From: CAVPGP01 sp963704025
GTDB taxonomy: Bacteria; Actinomycetota; Thermoleophilia; Gaiellales; Gaiellaceae
Direction: 5' to 3'
DNA: 64,000 nucleotides
Assembly: GCA_963704025.1 (NCBI GenBank)
Contig: CAVPGP010000001.1
Location: 1,240,001-1,304,000 of the forward strand
Shown: in pieces, positions 9,052 to 16,991 of the stretch
How the letters are laid out: each line of letters starts with the position of its first letter
How positions within the stretch are numbered: the first letter of the stretch is position 1
Notes under the pieces: model-generated
What the model was told of the DNA's origin: nothing
The model's input: the letters and a program-made list of their open reading frames with translations, nothing else
Databases searched by the model: none
Made by a program: the position numbers and the translations under genes

Positions 9052-9817
9052 ACGCGCTCGTCTATGCGCGCTACGAGCTGACGCGCACCTTCCGCAACCG
9101 GCGGTTCTTCTTCCTCTCCCTCGGCTTTCCGCTCGTACTCTTCTATGCGATCGCCACGCCGAACCGGCACGAGGCGAGCCTCGGCGGCAGCGGCATCTCG
9201 GCGCCGGTCTACTTCATGGTCGGCCTGGCCGCGTTCGGGACGATGAACTCGGTCCTCGCGGCGGGCACGCGGATCGCCGGCGAGCGCGCAATCGGCTGGA
9301 ACCGGCAGCTGCGGCTGACGCCGCTGCCGACTCGAACCTACTTCCGGGTCAAGGTGCTGACCGCCTACGCGACCGCGCTGCCGACGATCGCGCTGCTCTA
9401 CCTCGCGGGCGCGACGCTCGGCGTGCGGCTGCCGGCCGGGAACTGGGCCGAGATGACGGCGCTGATCCTGGTCGGCCTCGTCCCCTTCGCGGCGCTCGGG
9501 ATTCTGCTGGGCCACGCGCTGACGACGGACTCGATCGGGCCGGCGATGGGTGGTACGACCGCGCTCCTCGGCCTGCTGGGCGGCGTCTGGTTCCCGATCA
9601 CCGGCGGCGTGATGCACGCGATCGCCGAGGGCTGCCCTCGTACTGGCTCGTGCAGGCGAGCCACGTCGGCCTCACCGGCCAGGGCTGGGGCACGACCGGG
9701 TGGGTGGTCGTCGGCGCCTGGAGCGTCGCCGCAGCCGCGGCGGCGAGGCGGGCCTACCGGCGCGACACCGGCCGCGGCCTGACGGTGATGCCGCTCGGTC
9801 CGGCAGGATGGAGGTGA
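9048..9817 (+). CDS. ABC-2 type transporter permease, one frameshift
   Basis: A membrane protein with about six hydrophobic segments, starting MNALVYARYELTRTFRNRRF; residues such as APVYFMVGLAAFGTMNSVLA and LGILLGHALTT are typical of ABC-2 permeases. Near 9632 one base seems to be missing in ATCGCCGAGGGCTGCCC. Restoring it gives GLPSYWLVQASHVGLTGQGW and the last helix (VVVGAWSVAAAAAARRAYRR), ending at 9817. It pairs with the ATPase just upstream (4-bp overlap). Its stop overlaps the ATG of the sensor kinase. The substrate is unknown; drugs, lipids or peptides are common for this family. Confidence 0.8.
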
Positions 9818-11030
9818 TGAGCACCGCACTCGAGAGCTCGGACCCCGGTGGCCGCCTGCTCCTCCGCGTCCGGCTCGGGCAGATCCTCGGCCTGCTGTTC
9901 CTGATCGGGCCGCTGAGCGACCTCGCGCGCAGCTCGGCTTCGCCGGCGCGGACGACGGCGATCGTCGCCGTCGTCGGCGCCTTCGTCGTCCTCTACCTGG
10001 CGGTGCTGCCCCCGGCGCGCCCGCTCGCGCGGCGCGGAGGACGGCGCGATCGAGCGCGGCGCTCGCGCTGCTCGCCGCGACGGCGGGTCTGACGCTGCTT
10101 CTCGGCGCGCCGCGCTCGTTCGCAGCGCTCTTCGTCTACTTCGTCGCCGCCGCGGGCCTGCTCCTGCCGCCCCGGCTCGCCGCCGCGGTGATCGCAGTCA
10201 CCGCAGCGGCGGTCGGCGCCGGGCTCGCCGTCGACGGTGCCGAACGGTCTCGACGGTCGCCGCTTTCACGCTGACGATCGTCGCGATCGGCAGCGATGAT
10301 GGCGGCGTTCGGCCGCCAGGCGCAGGCCAACCGCGAGCTGCGGGCCGCCCGCGAGGAGCTCGCCCGGGCAGCGGTCGACGAGGAGCGGCTCCGGATCGCA
10401 CGCGACCTGCACGACCTGCTCGGCCACACCCTCTCGGTGATCGCACTCAAGAGCGAGCTGGCGGCGAAGCTCGTCGAGCGCGATCCGGCGCGGGCCCGTG
10501 CCGAGCTCGCCGACGTCCAGGAGGTGACGCGGCAGGCGCTCGGCGAGGTCCGCGAGGCGGTGCAGGGCTATCGCCGGCTCGGGCTTGCGGAAGCGGTCGA
10601 CGGCGCCCGCGCGGCGCTTTCGGCGGCGGGGATCGACTGCCGGTTCGACATCGCCGCCGCCCCGCTGCCGGACGAGGTGGAGAACGTGCTGGCCTGGGCG
10701 GTTCGGGAGGCGACGACGAACGTCGTTCGCCACAGCAACGCACGCGCCTGTGTAATCCGTGTCCAGGCCGAGGCCGACCGGGTCGAGCTCGCGGTGGACG
10801 ACGACGGCAGCATGGCCCGTGCGGCCGGCCGGGGAGCAGGGCTGACCGGGCTCGCAGAGCGCGCCGAGCGACTCCAGGGAACGCTGGAGGCGGGCGCGCG
10901 GCCCGAGGGCGGCTTCCGGTTGCGGTTGACCGTGCCGCTGCCCGGCGCGCCGGCGGTGCGGCCGCCCGGCCCGCCGACGGGCGAGGCGACGGCCCCGGCG
11001 ACCGCGACGGCTGCCCTGCCGAGGACGTGA
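9817..11030 (+). CDS. DesK-like sensor histidine kinase (HisKA_3), at least two frameshifts
   Basis: The N-terminus MSTALESSDPGGRLLLRV is followed by several membrane helices, spread over frames with shifts around 10025-10045 and 10245-10295. The cytoplasmic part from about 10296 is intact. RLRIARDLHDLLGHTLSVIA holds the phospho-acceptor His of HisKA_3 kinases, and an HATPase_c domain follows (REATTNVVRHSNA as N-box, GAGLTGLAERAERLQG as G-box). It is expected to phosphorylate the regulator encoded just downstream (4-bp overlap). The signal is unknown; DesK-type kinases often sense membrane state. The shifts lie only in the GC-rich membrane part, so the gene is probably functional. Confidence 0.8.
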
Positions 11031-11656
11031 TCCGCGTCCTCATCGCCGAGGACCAGGCGATGGTCCGCGGCGCGCTCGCGAGCCTGCTGTCGCTCGAGCC
11101 CGACATCGAGGTCGTCGCCGAGGTGGACCGAGGCGACGACGTGGTCGAGGCCGCGCGCGCGGAGCGCGCGGACGTGGCGCTGCTCGACATCGAGATGCCG
11201 GGACTCGACGGGATCGCCGCGGCGGCGGCGCTTGGACGCGAGCGGCCCGAGACGCGGACGCTGATCCTGACGACGTTCGGGCGACCGGGTTACCTCCGCC
11301 GCGCGATCGAGGCAGGCGCGAGCGGCTTCCTGCTCAAGGACGCTCCCGCCGAGCAGCTCGCACGCGCCGTCCGCGAGGTCGCCGCCGGGGGTCGGGTGAT
11401 CGATCCCGAGCTCGCCGCCGCCGCGATCGCCGACGGCGTCAGCCCGCTGACCGACCGCGAGCACGACGTCCTCGCCGCCGCCACGAGGCACGCCACCGCG
11501 GCCGAGATCGCAGCGGCGCTCCACCTCTCCGAGGGAACCGTCCGCAACTACCTGAGCGCCGCGATCCGCAAGCTCGGAGCGCGGAACCGCACGGAGGCCG
11601 TCGAGATCGCCACCGGCAAAGGGTGGCTGCAGGCGTCGCCCCCGGGCGATTCTTAG
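11027..11656 (+). CDS. DesR/NarL-family response regulator
   Basis: A 209-residue protein starting with GTG. The receiver domain has the acidic pocket (AEDQ), the phospho-acceptor Asp in VALLDIEMPGLDG, the switch Thr in LILTTFG and the Lys in FLLKDAPAEQ. A LuxR/NarL-type HTH follows (LTDREHDVLAAA, then AAEIAAALHLSEGTVRNYLS). It is coupled to the kinase by a GTGA overlap. It likely controls the adjacent ABC exporter and possibly the secreted protein downstream. The gene is intact, unlike its upstream partners. Confidence 0.92.
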   Translation: MIRVLIAEDQAMVRGALASLLSLEPDIEVVAEVDRGDDVVEAARAERADVALLDIEMPGLDGIAAAAALGRERPETRTLILTTFGRPGYLRRAIEAGASGFLLKDAPAEQLARAVREVAAGGRVIDPELAAAAIADGVSPLTDREHDVLAAATRHATAAEIAAALHLSEGTVRNYLSAAIRKLGARNRTEAVEIATGKGWLQASPPGDS

Positions 11657-11684
11657 GCACGTCTTCAGCACGGCTTAGGGCACT
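11652..11684 (+). promoter_or_regulatory. three tandem 11-bp direct repeats (operator candidate)
   Basis: The sequence reads cttaggcacgt, cttcagcacgg and cttagggcact, three head-to-tail 11-mers at 11652, 11663 and 11674. The shared core is CTTnRGnCAC-like. Eleven-base spacing puts each copy on the same DNA face, as in binding sites of OmpR/PhoB-type regulators. It ends 60 bp before the start of the secreted protein gene, a good activator position, and overlaps the stop codon of the preceding response regulator. NarL-type regulators usually bind inverted heptamers, so another regulator may act here. Confidence 0.45.
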
Positions 11685-11744
11685 CTCAACGGCGGGTGGT
11701 CTCCTCTGGTCATGGCACTCAAACGACCACAAGGAGGACAGGCC

Positions 11745-12383
11745 ATGCTCAGAGATCACCGTCGCAAGCTCGTTGCCGTCGTCGCGGCATCCGCGGTCGC
11801 GGTGGGCGGTGGGGCGGCGTTTGCCGCCACGCAGTCGAGCCCTCAGCAGCAGAGCCAGGCGATCGTCGCCGACGCGGCGAAGCAGCTCGGCGTCACGCCG
11901 ACGCAGCTCACGGCTGCACTCAAGAAGGCGCTCGAGAACCAGGTGGACGCGGCGCTCGCCGCGGGGCAGATCACCCAGGCGCAGGCAGACCAGATGAAGT
12001 CGGCCATCGAGGCCGGCCGGCTGCCCCTGCTGGGCGTCGGCCGTGGGCCGGGCCCCGGTCACGGTCACAGGCCCGACCTGGCGACGGCCGCGTCGTACCT
12101 CGGCGTGAGCGCCGCCGAGCTGCAGGCGTCGCTCGAAGGAGGCAAGACGCTCGCCGACGTCGCCAAGGCCGAGGGCAAGTCCGTCGACGGGCTCGTCGCC
12201 GTGCTCGCCGCTTCGGCGAAGTCGCGGCTGGACGACGACGTCTCGTCCGGACGGCTGACCCCCGCCCAGCGGCAGGCGATCCTCGCCGACCTCGAGGAGC
12301 GGATCGCCGCGCTCGTGAACGGTGCGCTGCCCCAGCGGCCCGACTTCCGCGTCGCACCGTCGGCGGCGGTGACGACCGCCTAG
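11745..12383 (+). CDS. secreted alpha-helical repeat protein
   Basis: A 212-residue protein. The start at 11745 is set by an aaggagg Shine-Dalgarno 8 bp upstream; an earlier ATG at 11712 lacks one. It begins MLRDHRRKLVAVVAASAVAV followed by GGGAAFAA, a signal peptide with an Ala-x-Ala cleavage site. Two similar helical segments follow: AKQLGVTPTQLTAALKKALE with AGQITQAQADQMKSAIEAG, and ASYLGVSAAELQASLEGGKT with SGRLTPAQRQAILADLEERI. A Gly-Pro-His linker joins them. Similar repeat proteins are frequent in actinobacteria and have no known role. The 11-bp repeats upstream suggest regulated expression. Confidence 0.75.
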   Translation: MLRDHRRKLVAVVAASAVAVGGGAAFAATQSSPQQQSQAIVADAAKQLGVTPTQLTAALKKALENQVDAALAAGQITQAQADQMKSAIEAGRLPLLGVGRGPGPGHGHRPDLATAASYLGVSAAELQASLEGGKTLADVAKAEGKSVDGLVAVLAASAKSRLDDDVSSGRLTPAQRQAILADLEERIAALVNGALPQRPDFRVAPSAAVTTA

Positions 12384-12415
12384 ATCAATCGCCTAGCCCT
12401 GCAGCAGGTCACGCT

Positions 12416-12443
12416 GCCTCGCCGCCGAACGGGGCGGCGAGGC
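12416..12443 (+). terminator. 10-bp perfect hairpin between two genes
   Basis: The arms gcctcgccgc (12416-12425) and gcggcgaggc (12434-12443) are perfectly complementary around an 8-base loop. There is no T-run. The 3' arm ends exactly at the ATG of the CoxG-like gene, so the hairpin may end the upstream transcript or mask ribosome binding to the next gene. Confidence 0.5.
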
Positions 12444-12899
12444 ATGCGGATCAAAGGGGAGCGCCGGTTCGCCGCGACGCGCGACCAAGTGTTCGCGGCG
12501 CTCGTCGACCCTGCCGTCGTGGCCTCGGCGCTGCCGGGCGTTCGCGAGTGGGACTCGACCGACCCGGATCGCTGGACGATGTCGATCAGGCTCCCCGTCC
12601 CGTTCGCGCCCGCATTGCGCGTTGCGGTCGAGGTGCTGGAGCGGGAGGACCCGGCCCGCGGGAGGCTCCGCGGCGCGGGCGGAGCGCTCGGCGGCGGCGC
12701 GCGGGTCGACACGAGCTTCGACCTCGACGAGCCGCGTCCCGGCCACACGTTGATGCACTGGGCGGCGGAGATCGAGCTCTCCGGGCTTCTCAGCACGCTC
12801 CTTGGCGCCACGATCGAACCGCTCGCCCGCCGCCAGGCCGAGCGGATGCTCGACGCGATCGCCGCCCGCGTGGAGCCGCGGCGGCCGGAGGTTGCATAG
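12444..12899 (+). CDS. CoxG-like SRPBCC-fold protein (carbon monoxide dehydrogenase subunit G family)
   Basis: A 151-residue protein starting MRIKGERRFAATRDQVFAAL, then DPAVVASALPGVREWDSTDP. This is the START/SRPBCC lipid-binding fold of the CoxG family. Family members recruit or mature Mo-containing dehydrogenases at the membrane in CO oxidisers, but stand-alone homologues have broader unknown roles. No cox genes flank it, although a xanthine-dehydrogenase-type enzyme lies 25 kb away. The start is directly preceded by a strong hairpin. Convergent with the ABC permease at 12912. Confidence 0.8.
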   Translation: MRIKGERRFAATRDQVFAALVDPAVVASALPGVREWDSTDPDRWTMSIRLPVPFAPALRVAVEVLEREDPARGRLRGAGGALGGGARVDTSFDLDEPRPGHTLMHWAAEIELSGLLSTLLGATIEPLARRQAERMLDAIAARVEPRRPEVA

Positions 12900-12911
12900 C
12901 AGCCCGCACCG

Positions 12912-13658
12912 CTAGGCCTCGCGCGGCTCCCAGGTGAACGTGCGGATCGCGACCAGCACGCCGGCGACGCCCCACGCCAGCACGACGAGGAGCGCCCAGG
13001 CCTGCAGGGTGAACGGCTCCCGGTCGAGGTAGGTGGCGGTGACGGCGTCGATGAAGTGCTTCAGCGGCAGCACCTCGGCGACGTGCTGGAGGAACTCCGG
13101 GTAGCGGCTCGTCGGCCCGAAGCCGCCGGAGAGGAACGCCAGCGGCAGGACGATCACGTTGACGACCGCGGAGGAGCCCTCGGCGGAGCGGATCAACCCC
13201 GCCAGGGCGACGCCCATCCCGGCGAACGCCGCCGCTCCGACTGCGCACACCACGAGCAGGTCGAATGGACGGTGCGGCAGCGAGGCGCCGTAGACCACCT
13301 TGCCGACGGTGAAGATCGCGACGGTCTGCAGCGCGAACACGAGCAGCATCGAGACGATCGCCGCCGCGAGGTAGACGACCGGAGGAAGCGGCGTGCCGCG
13401 GATCCGCTTCAGGATCCCTTGCTCGCGGCGGAGGACGAGCAGGATCGCGAGGCCGCCGAAGGCCGTGTTCGCCACGCCGTAGCCGATCAGGCCGGCGACG
13501 AGATAGTCGATCTCCGTGTGCCCGCGGTAGGTGCCGTTGTAGACCGCGCCGAGCAGCAGCAGGAGCAGGATCGGGAAGAAGAAGACGAAGACGGCCGCCT
13601 CGCGGCTGCGCCAGAAGATCAGCTGCTCGTTCCGCAGCTGGTGGAGGAAGAGCCTCAC
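12912..13658 (-). CDS. ABC-2 type transporter permease
   Basis: A 248-residue membrane protein with six predicted helices. The first (EAAVFVFFFPILLLLLLGAV) and the later segments (SMLLVFALQTVAIFTVGKVV and LPLAFLSGGFGPTSRYPEFL) fit the ABC-2/NodJ family. It is intact. The GTG start overlaps the stop of the ATPase gene (GTGA at 13655-13658), making a two-gene exporter with it. This is a second, separate exporter from the one at 8-9.8 kb. The substrate is unknown. Confidence 0.88.
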   Translation of the reverse strand: MRLFLHQLRNEQLIFWRSREAAVFVFFFPILLLLLLGAVYNGTYRGHTEIDYLVAGLIGYGVANTAFGGLAILLVLRREQGILKRIRGTPLPPVVYLAAAIVSMLLVFALQTVAIFTVGKVVYGASLPHRPFDLLVVCAVGAAAFAGMGVALAGLIRSAEGSSAVVNVIVLPLAFLSGGFGPTSRYPEFLQHVAEVLPLKHFIDAVTATYLDREPFTLQAWALLVVLAWGVAGVLVAIRTFTWEPREA

Positions 13659-14512
13659 TCGGCCTGCTCCGGCTCCTGCACGAGCTCCAGATAGACGTCC
13701 TCGAGGGTGGCGCGCCGGACCTCCAGGCCTTCGAGCTCGCGGCCCTCGGCCAGCGCCCGCGACGTCAGCTCGTGCAGCACCCTGGTCGGCTCGTCGGTGC
13801 GGACTCGTCCGCAGCTCGCCTCCCTCCCGCCAGCGGAGCTCGGTCGTGCGCGCGTCGCCCGTCAGCTCGGACGGGCGGCCGATGCGGACGATCTCTCCTT
13901 CGCACGAGCACCGCGACCCGGTCGGCGAGCTCCTGGGCCTCGTCGAGGTAGTGCGTCGTGAGCAGGATCGTCTTCCCGAGCTCCCGCAGCGAGCGGATCA
14001 TCTCCCAGGCGGCCCGCCGGGCCTGCGGGTCGAAGCCGGTGGTGGGCTCGTCGAGGAAGACGAGCTGGGGATCGCCGACGAGCGCGAGCCCGAGGTCGAG
14101 CCGGCGCTTCTGGCCGCCGGAGAGCGTCTTCACGCGTGCGTCGCGCTTCTCGCTCAGGCCGACGACGTCGATCACCTCGGCGGCGTCCCGCGGCGCCCGG
14201 TAGTAGCCCGCGAACATCGCGAGCGTCTCGCGCACCGTCAGGTTCGCCCAGGTCTCGGAGTGCTGCAGGACGATCCCGATCCGCTGGCGCCATGCGGTGC
14301 CTGCTCGCTCCGGGTCCTCGCCGAGCACCTCGACCTCGCCTGCGTCCCGGCTGCGGTATCCCTCCAGGATCTCGACGGTGGTCGTCTTGCCGGCCCCGTT
14401 CGGGCCCGAGCAGACCGAAGACCTCGCCGCCGCCGATCTCGAAGTCGATCCCGCGGACAGCCTCCTGGTCGCCGTATCGCTTGACGAGGTCGCGGACGAC
14501 GACCGCGTTCAA
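13655..14512 (-). CDS. ABC transporter ATP-binding protein, several frameshifts
   Basis: Starts with TTG at 14512 (NAVVVRDLVKRYGDQEAVRG); the TTGA overlaps the SixA stop. The Walker A region is broken by a shift near 14400. The following frame holds GEDPERAGTAWRQRIGIVLQ, the signature LSGGQKRRLDLGLAL, Walker B LVFLDEPTTGFDPQ and TTHYLDEAQELADR. Further shifts near 13895 and 13810 precede the C-terminal VLHELTSRALAEGRELEG to LEDVYLELVQEPEQ, ending at 13655. All domain parts are present and conserved, so I read it as a functional gene with base errors rather than a decayed one. It powers the permease next to it. Confidence 0.75.
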
Positions 14513-14901
14513 GCCGTGAGCTCCAGCACCGCGAGACCGCCCGGCGGGAAGCCCGGGTCGGGCCCGCCCGTGAGCGAGATCGCGATCAGCGAGCAGTCGG
14601 GCTGGTGGCCGACCACCGCCACGCGCTCGCCGCGCCGGGCGACGGCCGTCCGGAGATCGTCCAGCGTCGCCCCCGGCGCGAGTCGCTCGTCGGGCTGCGG
14701 CTCGAGCTCGCTCCCCTTCGCGATCGCCGCGGCCGTCTCCCGCGCGCGCAGGAGCGGGCTCGTGAGCACCGCGTCGAGCCCTTCGCCGGCGAGCTCTTCG
14801 CCCAGCCGCCGCGCCGCCTCGCGCCCCGCGGCGGTCAGCGGCCGGAGCTCGTCGGGCTCGCCCGGGCCGGCCTCGGCGTGGCGAATGAGGTAGACGCGCA
14901 C
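14509..14901 (-). CDS. sixA: SixA-type phosphohistidine phosphatase
   Basis: A 130-residue member of the histidine phosphatase family. The catalytic RHG-like motif is LIRHAEAG at residues 5-12. A second His appears in AVVGHQPDCS, and TSPLLRARETA is the conserved arginine region. SixA removes phosphate from His residues of phosphorelay or PTS proteins. The length fits the short SixA class. It is first in a minus-strand unit with the ABC ATPase and permease (4-bp overlap) and is divergent from phzF with a 23-bp gap. Confidence 0.9.
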   Translation of the reverse strand: MRVYLIRHAEAGPGEPDELRPLTAAGREAARRLGEELAGEGLDAVLTSPLLRARETAAAIAKGSELEPQPDERLAPGATLDDLRTAVARRGERVAVVGHQPDCSLIAISLTGGPDPGFPPGGLAVLELTA

Positions 14902-14924
14902 CGGAGGAGGATAGGCTCAGGGAC

Positions 14925-15764
14925 GTGGCCTCGTATCGCTACGTCGTCGCGGACGTCTTCACCGGCGTCCCCCTGACCGGAAACCAGCTGGCCGTCTTCA
15001 CGGACGCGCGCGAGCTGCCCGAGGAGCTGCTGCAGCCGCTGGCGCGCGAGCTGAACCTGAGCGAGACGGTCTTCGTCTATCCGTCCGAGGGGGACGGGCA
15101 CGTTCGCATCCGGATCTTCACGCCGGCGATCGAGCTGCCGTTCGCAGGGCATCCGGTCCTCGGCACGGCGTTCGTGCTCGGCGGGCCGTTGCAGCTCGGC
15201 GAGATCCGGCTCGAGACCGGCGCCGGGATCGTGCCGGTCGAGCTCGAGCGGGAGGGCGCCCGGATCATCTTCGGGCGGATGAGCCAGCCCCTGCCGGCGT
15301 GGCGCCCGTTCGAACGCGAGACTGAGCTGCTGGCTGCGCTCGGCGTCGAGCGCTCGGAGCTGCCGGTCGAGCTCTACGACCTCGGTCCGACGTTCGTCTA
15401 CGTCGCCTTGCCGGACGAGGCCACGGTGGCTGCGCTGCGGCCCGACCTGAAGGCGCTCGAGCCGCTCCAGGTCGGGACGAACTGCTTCGCCGGCTCGGGG
15501 CTGCGCTGGAAGAACCGCATGTTCGCGCCCTACCACGGCGTCAACGAGGATCCGGCCACGGGGTCGGCCGCCGGCCCGCTGGCGGTGCACCTCGCCCGCC
15601 ACGGGCGGATCGCCTTCGGCGACGAGATCGAGATCTCCCAGGGGGCGGAGATCAACCGCCCGTCGACGCTCTTCGCCCGTGCGGAAGGCGAGGGAGATCG
15701 CATCGACGCGGTCTTCGTGGGCGGCTCGGCGGTGATCGTCGCGCGCGGCGAGTTCCGGCTCTAG
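14925..15764 (+). CDS. PhzF-family isomerase
   Basis: A 279-residue protein with the double hot-dog-like PhzF/DapF fold. The N-terminal YVVADVFTGVPLTGNQLAVF contains the conserved GN(Q/P)LAV motif. The catalytic Glu is in ELNLSETVFVYP, and the second half has GVNEDPATGSAAGPLAVHLA. Family members isomerise or epimerise small acids; PhzF itself acts in phenazine synthesis, but no phz genes are present. The GTG start lies only 23 bp from divergent sixA. It converges with the BNR-repeat gene (4-bp overlap of tails). Confidence 0.9.
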   Translation: MASYRYVVADVFTGVPLTGNQLAVFTDARELPEELLQPLARELNLSETVFVYPSEGDGHVRIRIFTPAIELPFAGHPVLGTAFVLGGPLQLGEIRLETGAGIVPVELEREGARIIFGRMSQPLPAWRPFERETELLAALGVERSELPVELYDLGPTFVYVALPDEATVAALRPDLKALEPLQVGTNCFAGSGLRWKNRMFAPYHGVNEDPATGSAAGPLAVHLARHGRIAFGDEIEISQGAEINRPSTLFARAEGEGDRIDAVFVGGSAVIVARGEFRL

Positions 15765-16171
15765 CTCTCCTGGCTCCAGCTCTCCCTGCGCTCGAACGCC
15801 ACGGCGCGGATCTCGGGCAGCTCGACCGTCAGCGCCGTCCAGAACCGGCCACCGTCACGTGAGACGAAGAGCCGGTCCGGCGACGCTGCCACGAGCACGT
15901 CCGGGTCGTCCGGCCAGACGGCGACGGCGTGGATGCGCGGCAGGCCGCGCCCGGACTCGCTCCACGTGGCGCCCTCGTCGTGGGAGACGACGAGCGGCGG
16001 CTTCGCGTTCACCGCCGCAACGACGGTGACGCCGGCCGCAGCCGCGTCGAGGAGGAGCGGCAGCGAGAGATCGAGGGGCGGACGGGAAGGCAGGGCTTCG
16101 ACGGGCTCGGCCTCGTCCTCGTCCAGATCGACCGCGTAGACCCCGAGCGCGCAGTCGACGACGACCTTCAT
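15761..16171 (-). CDS. small BNR/Asp-box repeat protein
   Basis: A 136-residue protein starting MKVVVDCALGVYAVDLDEDE. Two Asp-box (BNR) turns are visible: SHDEGATWSESGRG and SRDGGRFWTAL. Asp-boxes shape beta-propeller blades in sialidases and photosystem-assembly factor-like proteins; two copies are too few for a full propeller unless it oligomerises. No signal peptide. The ATG overlaps the stop of the PfkB kinase gene, so it is the last gene of the riboswitch-led unit. Function unknown. Confidence 0.65.
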   Translation of the reverse strand: MKVVVDCALGVYAVDLDEDEAEPVEALPSRPPLDLSLPLLLDAAAAGVTVVAAVNAKPPLVVSHDEGATWSESGRGLPRIHAVAVWPDDPDVLVAASPDRLFVSRDGGRFWTALTVELPEIRAVAFERRESWSQES

Positions 16172-16980
16172 CGCTGTGCGCGCCGCCGTTCCAGGATGGC
16201 GCCCACCGTCGCGGTCGCCCGGCGGGCGGCGCCGACGGGCGAGTAGCCGCGCGCGCGGGCGTCGATGTAGGCCGCCGAGAAGGCGTCCCCCGCGCCGGTC
16301 GGGTCGACGTCGACCGCCCGCGCCGGCACGCGCTCGACCTTGCCGTCCGCGAAGACGATCGAGCCGCGCGAGCCGAGCGTCAGGAGCACCTCCGGGACGC
16401 CGAGCCGGCGCACGGACGCCTCGCTGAAGTCGTCGAGGACGACTCGGGCTTCCTCCTCCGCCAGCTTCAGCACCGTGACGTGCTCGAGCACGGCACGGTC
16501 GTACGACGCGTCGAGCACGAGCGGCCCCGTCACCGGGGCGCGCACGAGCCCTTGCGCGTCGAGAAGAATCCGCCGCCCGCGGGCTAGCGCGGCGAGGGTC
16601 TCCGCGGGGAAGTCGGATCGTGAGAGCGGCGCCACGTGCACCCACTGTGCCCTCTCGAGCGTCTGCGCCGCCCAGCCGTGGACGTCGTCGGGCGTCCACG
16701 GGTCGCCGAGTGCTGCGACCTCCATCTTGCGCACGTCGCCGACGTACTCGAACGCGAAGGTCGCCGTCGCGGAGCCGCCCTGCCAGCGCACAGGCAGGCC
16801 CAGCGCCTGGAGCGGCGGCAGCAGGGTCTCGCGGTCCTCGACCGCCGACCTGGTGGCGATCATCGCGCGCGCTCCGAGCAGCCGCAGCGCCCGCGCGGCG
16901 TGGAAGGGGCCGCCTCCGGGCCGAGCGTCGCCCTCGATCACGTCGCGCGAGAGGTTGCCGACGACCACGAGCGGACGCAC
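16168..16980 (-). CDS. PfkB-family carbohydrate/nucleoside kinase
   Basis: A 270-residue protein starting with GTG (RPLVVVGNLSRDVIEG). It has the ribokinase-fold signature: the glycine-rich region (GGGPFHAARALRLLGARA) and the C-terminal anion hole DPTGAGDAFSAAYIDARARG with the catalytic Asp. PfkB enzymes phosphorylate sugars, nucleosides or pyrimidine precursors. It lies 11 bp downstream of an NCS1 permease under a TPP riboswitch, so a role in salvage of a thiamin-related or nucleoside substrate is a fair guess. It is not a ThiD-type kinase by overall pattern. ATGA overlap with the BNR gene. Confidence 0.8.
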   Translation of the reverse strand: MRPLVVVGNLSRDVIEGDARPGGGPFHAARALRLLGARAMIATRSAVEDRETLLPPLQALGLPVRWQGGSATATFAFEYVGDVRKMEVAALGDPWTPDDVHGWAAQTLERAQWVHVAPLSRSDFPAETLAALARGRRILLDAQGLVRAPVTGPLVLDASYDRAVLEHVTVLKLAEEEARVVLDDFSEASVRRLGVPEVLLTLGSRGSIVFADGKVERVPARAVDVDPTGAGDAFSAAYIDARARGYSPVGAARRATATVGAILERRRAQR

Positions 16981-16991
16981 GGGCCGCGAGC

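Noticed and set aside
14902..14924. Shared operator between sixA and phzF
   Set aside because: The 23-bp gap is too short and shows no symmetry; nothing specific supports a binding site.
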